Part shown: positions 1-6,700 of the stretch, in pieces | Position numbering within the stretch: position 1 is the first letter of the stretch | Layout of the letters: the number at the start of each line of letters is the position of its first letter | Source: Acidobacteriaceae bacterium | Lineage (GTDB): Bacteria > Acidobacteriota > Terriglobia > Terriglobales > Acidobacteriaceae | NCBI GenBank assembly: GCA_003140655.1 | Contig: PLKR01000200.1 | Location: 2,117-10,446 of the forward strand | Reading direction: 5' to 3' | Length of the DNA stretch: 8,330 bases | Program-made: the position numbers and the translations under genes | The notes under the pieces: generated by a model | Databases searched by the model: none | What the model was told of the DNA's origin: nothing | The model's input: the letters and a program-made list of their open reading frames with translations, nothing else

Positions 1-714
1 CTTGCGGCTCTTCAGCATTTCCTCGGCGAAATATACGCAACCGTAGCCGGTCGCTTCCGGACGAATCAACGATCCGCCCCAGTTCAGGCCTTTGCCCGTG
101 AGCACGCCGGTGAACTCATTGCGTAGCCGCTTGTACTGGCCGAAGAGATAGCCGATTTCGCGTCCGCCCACGCCGATGTCGCCCGCGGGAACGTCCGTGT
201 TCGGCCCGATGTGGCGTTGCAGTTCGGTCATAAAGCTCTGGCAGAAGCGCATCACTTCGTTGTCGCTCTTGCCTTTGGGATCGAAATCCGACCCGCCCTT
301 GCCGCCGCCCATGGGCAGCGTAGTGAGCGAATTCTTGAACACCTGCTCGAACGCCAGGAACTTCAGAATTCCGAGATTTACTGAGGGATGGAAGCGCAGG
401 CCGCCTTTATAAGGTCCGATCGCGCTGTTCATCTCGATGCGGAAGCCGCGGTTCACCTGTACCGTGCCTTGATCGTCGAGCCAGGGCACGCGGAACATCA
501 GCACCCGCTCGGGTTCGACGATTCTGTCGAGAATACGGTTGGACTGATACTCAGGATGCTTGGCCAGGACCAGCCGCAGAGAATCAAATACTTCCCGCAC
601 TGCCTGATGGAATTCAGGCTCGGCAGGATTCTTCGCCTTCACACTGATCATCACATCTTCAATGTAGTCGCCGGGAGCCTTGATTCCGGACGACGTCAGA
701 ATGCCAGAAGTCAT
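1..714 (-). CDS. gdhA: NADP-specific glutamate dehydrogenase, N-terminal half (partial, cut by left window edge)
   Basis: Catalyses reversible reductive amination of 2-oxoglutarate with ammonium to glutamate, normally with NADPH, as a cytoplasmic hexamer. I translated the minus strand from the ATG at 714-712 and obtained 238 codons open to the window edge; the family is about 450 residues long, so roughly half is present. Visible motifs are GPYKGGLRFHP (residues 100-110, substrate-binding lysine K103), LPMGGGKGGSDFDPKGKS (133-150, catalytic lysine K139) and TDVPAGDIGVGGRE (173-186, conserved acidic residue D174). The Rossmann domain begins near GKGLNWGGSLIRPEATGYG (208-225). The match to the E. 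coli GdhA type is near continuous, which favours the NADP biosynthetic form; cofactor preference itself is inferred, since the cofactor-binding domain lies mostly outside. The start is fixed by a GGAGG seven bases upstream. It is transcribed away from the protease-like gene at 953. Confidence 0.95.
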   Translation of the reverse strand, partial: MTSGILTSSGIKAPGDYIEDVMISVKAKNPAEPEFHQAVREVFDSLRLVLAKHPEYQSNRILDRIVEPERVLMFRVPWLDDQGTVQVNRGFRIEMNSAIGPYKGGLRFHPSVNLGILKFLAFEQVFKNSLTTLPMGGGKGGSDFDPKGKSDNEVMRFCQSFMTELQRHIGPNTDVPAGDIGVGGREIGYLFGQYKRLRNEFTGVLTGKGLNWGGSLIRPEATGYGCVYFAEEMLKSRK

Positions 715-721
715 AGTACTG

Positions 722-726
722 CCTCC
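722..726 (-). promoter_or_regulatory. Ribosome binding site of gdhA
   Basis: Read on the minus strand, GGAGG lies seven bases before the ATG at 714-712. It decides the gdhA start and suggests efficient translation. Confidence 0.8.
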
Positions 727-738
727 GTAGGTGTGTTC

Positions 739-767
739 ATAATACTGCGTGGGATGAGGTGCCCCAA
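739..767 (-). promoter_or_regulatory. Candidate sigma-70-type promoter of gdhA
   Basis: On the minus strand TTGGGG (767-762) is followed after 17 bases by TATTAT (744-739), five of six matches to the -10 consensus; the -35 is weak. Transcription would start near 732, giving a leader of under 20 bases that still contains the GGAGG. This is a pattern match only, with no experimental support. Confidence 0.4.
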
Positions 768-864
768 TCTCAGCCCTTGAAAAGGATACGCCTCTTGCGT
801 CTGCAAGCAACCAATTTTGATCGTGGAGAAGCCTGGCTGCTAACCCGAACTGAAGGCGCGAGCC

Positions 865-899
865 CCGTCGGGCGTCTCGCAGAGCGAGCGTCTCGACGG
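865..899. repeat. 35-nt imperfect hairpin (REP-like or operator-like) in the divergent region
   Basis: An outer stem pairs 865-872 (CCGTCGGG) with 892-899 (CTCGACGG): eight pairs, one of them G-U. A symmetric 3x3 internal loop (CGT on both sides) follows, then an inner perfect stem 876-880 (CTCGC) with 884-888 (GCGAG) around an AGA triloop. The same stretch contains the direct repeat GCGTCTCG at 872-879 and 888-895. No T-run follows, and the flanking genes diverge, so a terminator is unlikely. The right arm overlaps the candidate -35 of the gene at 953, so it could be an operator; a dispersed palindromic repeat is the main alternative. Confidence 0.5.
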
Positions 900-921
900 C
901 TGCGGCGGGGAGTGCTAGGAT
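893..921 (+). promoter_or_regulatory. Candidate extended -10 promoter of the protease-like gene
   Basis: TCGACG (893-898, four of six -35 matches) is followed by 17 bases and TAGGAT (916-921, four of six -10 matches). The -10 is preceded by TG at 913-914, making an extended -10, TGCTAGGAT. Transcription would begin near 928, about 25 bases before the ATG and just upstream of the AAGGAG. The -35 falls in the right arm of the hairpin at 865-899. Confidence 0.4.
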
Positions 922-938
922 TTTCAGGATTCGGCCCT

Positions 939-944
939 AAGGAG
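939..944 (+). promoter_or_regulatory. Ribosome binding site of the protease-like gene
   Basis: AAGGAG lies eight bases before the ATG at 953. It decides the start: an in-frame GTG at 944 overlaps this site and would leave no usable Shine-Dalgarno at proper spacing. Confidence 0.75.
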
Positions 945-952
945 TGCCGTCA

Positions 953-2209
953 ATGAGATTCAACGTCATTGGCTTGTCGCTTCTTGTTTTCTCTCTCACG
1001 CTCTCGGCTCTCGACGACGAGTCGGAACTCAAGAAGCAATCCGACACACATCAGATGTTCCTGCTTCGAAATGCTTTGAACGAGCATCCCCGGTCATCTG
1101 ACTTTTACGCAGGGGAAGTTGCCTGCGCCTTCAATGACACGCCGACTTGCGAGGAAGACTTCAAGAAAGTTCTTGCCGCGGAGCCTAAGTCGACCGCGGC
1201 CAAGCAGGGTCATCATACTCTTGCCTACGCTGCAATGCGTGAGGGCCGGTATGGACGCTCTCTACATGAGATGGATGCGCTGCTGGCGATAGATCCGAAC
1301 GACAGCGATGCAAAAGACACGCGGCCTTTTATCGAGGCGCTGAGTCAATTTCCGGACCAAGCAGTCCAGTGGACTGGTCCCAACAAAGCGACCGTACAGA
1401 TGGACGACGGCAGGCTCCCGCTTCTAATCAATGGGAAAAAAGCATCCTATTTCATTGATACGGGCGCTAATCTATCAACTCTCAGCGAGTCGGACGCTCT
1501 GCTGTTCGGGATGGAGATTTATGAAGTGAAATCCACCGGAGCGGACATCAACGGAAACAGGGTGCTGTTCCGTATTGCGCTGGCCAAAAGCCTCGCTGTG
1601 GGAAGAATTGAGTTGAGCAATGTTGCGTTTCTCGTCGCTGCCAAAGATGCGCAGCCCTTTGTAGACATGGGGCCTGGACAGCGCGGCCTCGTCGGTCTTC
1701 CGGTACTGCTTGCACTGGGTTCCGTAACGTGGAATCGAGAAGGAGCGTTTGAAGCAGATCTCTCGCCCTCGCGTGGGAACCTTTCCGTAGCGAACATTTG
1801 CTTTGACGATCTGAATCTCATTACGGAGGCCAGATTCGAGGGGCATGCGTATCCCTTTGTGTTGGATACCGGCGCGGTGACTTCTGACCTATGGCCAAAG
1901 TTTACCGGCATCGCTCGCGATTTAATTCGCAAGTCGAGTACCCATGAATCTCATACGGTAACCGGGGTGGGTGGAGGTCAGAAGTTCGAGAGCACGTCCA
2001 TCACAAAGGTGGCGTTGGAGCTCGGTGGCAAGGCCGTGGTTCTTCAACCGGCACATATCGTTGAGACTCGGCAAGGTACCACCAGCAAATGGTTCTATGG
2101 CAATTTAGGGGTCGACCTTCTCCGGCAGGCGGAAACCGTCACGATAAATTTCAGAGCGATGACCCTCCAACTGGACAAATCTGCCAGACAGCGGATGCAT
2201 CGAGAGTGA
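953..2209 (+). CDS. Exported two-lobed retropepsin-like aspartic protease with TPR-like N-terminal region
   Basis: A 418-residue protein, probably a peptidase or peptide-binding relative acting outside the cytoplasm. Residues 1-19 look like a signal peptide: MRFN, a hydrophobic stretch, then LSA before LDDE. Residues about 25-135 are helical with TPR-like spacing (for example the stretch ending LLAIDPNDSDA near 110-120) and contain C58 and C66, which could form a disulfide after export. Two lobes follow. The first has FIDTGANLS with catalytic-type D169 and closes with GLVGLPVLLALG near 240-251. The second has FVLDTGAVTS with D305, a glycine-rich GVGGG segment that may be a flap, and closes with GNLGVDLL and INFRAMTLQL. 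Classical retropepsins have one DTG per chain and dimerise; here both aspartates, 136 residues apart, sit in one chain as in pepsins. Both motifs are intact, so activity is plausible but unproven. It diverges from gdhA and converges on ilvA, with no evident operon partner. I do not recognise a named gene or substrate. Confidence 0.85.
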   Translation: MRFNVIGLSLLVFSLTLSALDDESELKKQSDTHQMFLLRNALNEHPRSSDFYAGEVACAFNDTPTCEEDFKKVLAAEPKSTAAKQGHHTLAYAAMREGRYGRSLHEMDALLAIDPNDSDAKDTRPFIEALSQFPDQAVQWTGPNKATVQMDDGRLPLLINGKKASYFIDTGANLSTLSESDALLFGMEIYEVKSTGADINGNRVLFRIALAKSLAVGRIELSNVAFLVAAKDAQPFVDMGPGQRGLVGLPVLLALGSVTWNREGAFEADLSPSRGNLSVANICFDDLNLITEARFEGHAYPFVLDTGAVTSDLWPKFTGIARDLIRKSSTHESHTVTGVGGGQKFESTSITKVALELGGKAVVLQPAHIVETRQGTTSKWFYGNLGVDLLRQAETVTINFRAMTLQLDKSARQRMHRE

Positions 2210-2288
2210 CCGGACCCTGCGGAAGGTTCGCGCAATCGTAGCGTTACAATGCCGAAGGAACGACGCCGGAATCCTCGTTGCGCTCGCT

Positions 2289-2309
2289 GGACAGCCGAGG
2301 GGGCTGCCC
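2289..2309. repeat. Hairpin in the convergent gap between the protease-like gene and ilvA
   Basis: GGACAGCC (2289-2296) pairs with GGCTGCCC (2302-2309) around a five-base loop, GAGGG, with one A-C mismatch. It lies between two convergent stop codons (2209 and 2323), where a two-way terminator would be expected. Neither strand has a T-run next to it, so an intrinsic terminator is not established; a dispersed palindromic repeat is equally possible. The rest of the 113-bp gap shows nothing I can name. Confidence 0.35.
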
Positions 2310-2322
2310 CACGCAAACCGTC

Positions 2323-3603
2323 CTACAGGATTCTTTCGTGCGTATAGCCATTCGCGCCCAAGGCTGAAATCAGTTCCGCAATGTGGTCGGGACCGCGGGT
2401 TTCCATGGTGATGTCAATGGCCGTATCTCCCAGGTTTACGTTGTGGTAGGCGCGGTCGTAAGAAGTTTCAACGATGTTGGCGCGATGTTCAGCGAGAATG
2501 CCGGTGAGCCGGTGCAGAGCTCCGGGATAATCGGGAAGGTGAACCCGCAGACGGACCAGCCGGCCATCTTTTACCAGGCCGCGCTCGATTATGCGCGCCA
2601 GCAACGTCACATCAATGTTTCCACCACTCACTATCGCGACGACTTTCTTGCCCGCTTTTTCTGGGGTCCTCGATTCCTGGGCCCTCGAATCATGAATCAT
2701 TGGGATGCGGCGGTTGACCAGCGCCGCCAGCGCCGCCGCGCCTGCTCCTTCGGCGAGAATTTTCTCTCTTTCAAGCAAGAGCAGAACGGCATTGGCAATC
2801 TCTTCCTCCTCAACCGTGACGATGTCGTCTACATATTTCTGGATTAGGGGAAGCGTGCGCACGCCGACGCGCCGCACTGCGATTCCATCCGCGATGGTCA
2901 CCGCCGATGGCAAAGTCACAGGCTTGCCCTGAGAGAGTGCGACCTTCACGGAAGGCAGCCGCGCCGGTTGAACTCCGATGACCTGGATGCGGGGATTGGT
3001 TTGTTTCAGGGCGCAGCCGATGCCGCCGATCAGTCCGCCTCCGCCGATGGGCACGATGACAACCTCAAGATCAGGATGCTGCTCAAGCAATTCCAGTCCC
3101 AGAGTTCCCTGCCCGGCGATGACAGCGTCATCGTCGAATGCATGGACAAATGTAAGGCCCTCCTGCGCGCTGAGGCGCAGAGCTTCCTCGTAAGCCTCAT
3201 CGTAATTCGCTCCGTGGAGCACGACATCGCCCCCGTAGCCGCGCGTTGCCGAGACCTTGATCAACGGCGTCGCCAGGGGCATGACGATTCTTGCCCGAAT
3301 GCCCAGGTTGGAGGCATGGTAGGCAACGGCCTGCGCGTGGTTGCCCGCCGAGGCCGCAATCACTCCCTGGGAACGTTCCTCTGCGGTGAGGCTTAGAAGT
3401 TTGTTGAGCGCGCCCCGTTCTTTATAGGCGCCAGTTCTCTGCCGGTTCTCCAGTTTGAGATAGATAGAGTTGCCGGTGAGTTCAGAGAAGGTTTCCGATC
3501 GGGTGCACGGAGATATGTAGATCGACTTTCGAACCCGGACGAGGGCAGATTGAATCTGGGAGAGAGTGACCATCGGCACGCTGGCTGCGGCAGGATTCGC
3601 CAT
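2323..3603 (-). CDS. ilvA: Threonine ammonia-lyase (threonine dehydratase) with C-terminal ACT domain
   Basis: A PLP enzyme that deaminates L-threonine to 2-oxobutyrate and ammonium in the cytoplasm, the committed step toward isoleucine; it may also act catabolically. It has 426 residues, typical of the medium form with one ACT domain and shorter than the two-ACT E. coli IlvA (about 510). The fold-type II PLP core covers about 15-335: TGAYKERGA carries the Schiff-base lysine K61, SAGNHAQ (85-91) holds substrate, GGGGLIGG (187-194) binds the PLP phosphate, and SGGN (326-329) contacts the ring. The ACT domain (about 347-426) starts at LRVHLPDYPGAL and suggests amino-acid feedback control. The linker at about 301-320 is longer than usual and carries short tandem repeats. 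The ATG at 3603 gives a full N-terminus, but no good Shine-Dalgarno precedes it; the ATG at residue 11 is an alternative with no better site. It diverges from gltB. The assignment is secure; biosynthetic versus catabolic role is inferred. Confidence 0.95.
   Translation of the reverse strand: MANPAAASVPMVTLSQIQSALVRVRKSIYISPCTRSETFSELTGNSIYLKLENRQRTGAYKERGALNKLLSLTAEERSQGVIAASAGNHAQAVAYHASNLGIRARIVMPLATPLIKVSATRGYGGDVVLHGANYDEAYEEALRLSAQEGLTFVHAFDDDAVIAGQGTLGLELLEQHPDLEVVIVPIGGGGLIGGIGCALKQTNPRIQVIGVQPARLPSVKVALSQGKPVTLPSAVTIADGIAVRRVGVRTLPLIQKYVDDIVTVEEEEIANAVLLLLEREKILAEGAGAAALAALVNRRIPMIHDSRAQESRTPEKAGKKVVAIVSGGNIDVTLLARIIERGLVKDGRLVRLRVHLPDYPGALHRLTGILAEHRANIVETSYDRAYHNVNLGDTAIDITMETRGPDHIAELISALGANGYTHERIL
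2662..2700. repeat. Short tandem repeats encoding the expanded IlvA linker
   Basis: GGTCCTCGATTC (2665-2676) and GGCCCTCGAATC (2680-2691) agree at 10 of 12 positions, 15 bases apart. A perfect tandem GAATCAT pair follows at 2687-2700, overlapping the second unit. Together they encode the IlvA segment around residues 302-315 (MIHDSRAQESRTPE), between the PLP core and the SGGN strand. This looks like in-frame growth by slippage that kept the reading frame. Confidence 0.5.
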
Positions 3604-3750
3604 TTTACTTGAGAGAAGCTTGTGCTTTCACGATACAACAAGCTGAGACCGTGCCTCTTGAAATTGCCTTGGCGTAGTGCAGAAAAATCCATGTGCCGCA
3701 TCGAAATTGACGATTGTACTTGGACGGGTGTTTCAAGTTAGACATGTACT
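3604..3750. promoter_or_regulatory. Divergent intergenic region between ilvA and gltB
   Basis: This 147-bp gap must hold the control signals for both genes unless transcripts enter from further away. I see TTGACG at 3707-3712 on the plus strand, a good -35 match, but no convincing -10 at 16-18 bases. On the minus strand TATCGT (3635-3630) is a possible -10 for ilvA without a matching -35. Neither gene has a clear Shine-Dalgarno. TGTACT occurs at 3715-3720 and 3745-3750, exactly 30 bp apart, which may be chance. Confidence 0.35.
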
Positions 3751-6700
3751 ATGGGGCAAAGTCGCCTCACATTCGCGAAGGATCATGATGCGTGCGGCGT
3801 GGGCTTTATCGCCCAACTGGGCGGACCTGCGTCGCATGCCGTGGTCGAGCGCGGACTCGGCGCCCTGGCGCGCCTGGCCCATCGCGGCGGCGTGGACGCC
3901 GATGGCCGCAGTGGCGATGGCGCTGGCCTGCTGGTCGGGCTTCCGAAAGCTTTCTTCCGAAAGGCCGCTCGCGCTGACGGGATTGAGTTGCCGGACGAGT
4001 TTGCCGTCGGCATGGTGTTTCTTCAGCGTGGCCAAGAAGCTCAAGCCAGCGATGCGATTCGAGCGGCAGTTTCTAAATTCGACCTCTCATTTCTCGGCTG
4101 GCGCACGGTGCCTACCGATTCTTCCATCGTCGGACCACGCTCGCGCGATTCTCTGCCCACTGTCCGGCAATGCTTCATAGCGCCAACTGGAAACACTCTC
4201 CATCGTGAGTCGTTTGATTTCGAGTTGCAGATCTTCCGGCTGCGGCAGGAACTTGAGACGATTGCCGCCTCCGGCTACTACTGCTACTTCTGTTCCCTGT
4301 CTTCGAGATCCGTCGTTTACAAGGGACTGCTTACGCCTGAGCAGTTGGCCCCGTTCTATCCCGACCTGAGCGACCCCGAGTTCGCCAGTGCGTTTGTGGT
4401 TTTCCACCAAAGGTATTCCACCAACACGCAGCCTAGCTGGTCCCTGGCCCAACCCTTTCGCTGCGTAGCTCACAATGGCGAGATCAACACCATCAGCAGC
4501 AATCGCCGCTGGTTTCAGGCGCGCGCAGCGAGATTGAGCCGTCAGCTTGGACTGCCGGACAACTCCAGATTGCTGCAACCGGGGATGAGCGACTCCGCGA
4601 GTTTTGATAACGCTCTGGAAGCCTTGGTGCGCAACGGTTCCAGCATCGCCGAGTCGGCGTTGCGCCTGGTACCGCCGGCATGGGAACACGATGAGCATCT
4701 CGACCCGGGGCTGCGCCAGTTCCTCGCCGGCAGTGCTCCCGAGCAAGAGCCTTGGGACGGCCCGGCGGCTCTGATCTTCACTGACGGACATTTCATAGGC
4801 GCCAAACTTGATCGCAACGGCCTGCGTCCCCTGCGCTACACGCTGACCTCGGATGGATTGCTCATCGTGGGCTCGGAAGTCGGCATTACTGACCTTTCCG
4901 ATAAGCAGGTTGTGGAACGGCAGCGCCTTGGTCCCGGCGAGATGCTGATTGCCGATCCCGCAAGAGGAACTTTTTTCCGGCCGAGTGAGGTCTCCAGCCT
5001 CGTGCGTGCGGCCGACAGCCGGCCCATCACGACGGTTATTCCGGCGGAACACGAGGCCGAGCCGATCATGATCGATGGCAACCGCTTGATGGCAGCCTTC
5101 GGCTGGACCGAGGACCAGTTCCGCATGCTCTTCTACCCTCTTGTGGAACAGGGCCAGGAACCGCTGTGGAGCATGGGCGACGATGCTCCCCCGGCCTTCC
5201 TGTCGAGTCTGCCTCGTCCTCTTTGGGATTACTGCAAGCAACGGTTTGCTCAGGTTACCAATCCTCCCATCGACCCGCTGCGCGAGAGCCACGTGATGTC
5301 GCTCGACGTGTATCTGGGCAGACACACGAAGTTGACTTCTCCGCTGCTCGATGCGGGACAAATGGACTCGATTGCCAAGGCACTGTCGCCGATTCATTGC
5401 ATCGACATCAGTTTCGAGGCGGCGGGAGGCTCTGAGGCCGCCCGTCAGATTTTGAGCAGAATCCGTGAAGAAGCCTCGACCGAAGCGTCCCGTTCCGGCG
5501 CCATTTTGTTGAGCGATCGTACCCTGAGCGATAAGCGAGCCGCTCTGCCCGCGCTGCTGGCGGTTTCCGCTGTGTGGCAAGCGATGACCGAAGCCGGCGC
5601 CTGGAATGTTCCGCTGATTGTGGAAACTGGCCAGGTCGTCGATACGCATCATCTGGCCCTGCTGGTCGCCGTGGGAGCGAGCGCCGTGCATCCCCATCTG
5701 GCCATGAGCATGGCGTCCCGCGCCGGGGTCAATGGTCCGTCTCGCTATCGCGCCGGCATTGAGAAGGGTTTGCGCAAGGTCCTCGCCCGCATGGGCATCT
5801 CCACGATTAGCAGTTATCGCAATAGCCAGTTATTCGAAACCATCGGCCTCGATCCGTCCGTGTGCGGAGAGTTTTTCGAAGATGCCGGCCAAACGCTCAG
5901 CGGCAAAACACTGGATGATCTATTGCGGGACTGTATCTCTTGTCACGCCGCGGGTTTCGGATCTTCTGCTGCGGAGTTCCGCGATGCCGGTTTGTATCGC
6001 TTCCGCCACAACGGTGAGCAGCACGCGAGTTCGCCCGAACTGGTGCGGCGCATGCATCGCTACATCAAATCCCCGACAGAGCAGAATCGTGCAGCATTGA
6101 CGATCCTCTCCGAAGATCGGAAAGAGAACGGGAAAAACGTTGCAGTGCGGGACTTGCTCGAGTTGCGTCCCGCCCATGCTCTAGCTTTGGACGAAGTGGA
6201 GAGTGAAGTCTCGCTGCTCAGCCGCTTCAGCACGCAAGCCATGTCGCTGGGGGCAATTTCACCCGAAGCTCACCAGACTCTGGCCATCGCCATGAATCGC
6301 CTGGGAGGACGCAGCAATACCGGTGAGGGCGGTGAAGATCCAAGTATCTATTACGAGCGCCCGGAGGCGAATAACCGCGTGAAGCAGGTGGCGTCGGCGC
6401 GATTTGGCGTCACCGCGGAATACCTGGTGCATGCCGATGAAATCGAGATCAAGATGGCGCAAGGCTCGAAGCCCGGCGAGGGTGGCCAACTGCCTTCGGC
6501 GAAAGTCACGCCTTACATCGCCCGCCTGCGCCACGCCATACCTGGGACCTCACTCATCTCGCCACCGCCGCACCATGACATCTACAGCATCGAAGATCTG
6601 GCGCAGTTGATCTACGATCTGAGGGCCGTGAACCCGAACGCGCGCATCGGAGTCAAGCTGGTTTCCAGTTCTGGAGTCGGAGTAATTGCCACCGGCGTAG

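Noticed and set aside
388..780. Plus-strand open frame overlapping gdhA (130 codons)
   Set aside because: It is antisense to strongly conserved gdhA motifs and its start lies inside that gene; no ribosome site or domain supports it.
759..956. Small plus-strand open frame of 65 codons in the gdhA/protease divergent region
   Set aside because: It runs across the hairpin and the protease promoter and ribosome site, has no domain and no good Shine-Dalgarno; an Arg-rich product is expected from GC-rich non-coding DNA.
2383..2847. Plus-strand open frame opposite ilvA (154 codons)
   Set aside because: It sits antisense to the ACT domain and PLP core of ilvA and has no recognisable motif.
3715..3750. 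TGTACT repeated at a 30-bp interval before gltB as a possible paired operator
   Set aside because: Six bases repeated once within 36 bp is easily chance, and neither copy is part of a convincing dyad; noted in the intergenic entry only.
4087..5697. Long minus-strand open frame (536 codons) opposite gltB
   Set aside because: It lies wholly inside the glutaminase and central domains of a clear gltB. Its predicted protein is rich in Arg, Gln and His with no domain I recognise, as expected for the complement of a GC-rich gene.
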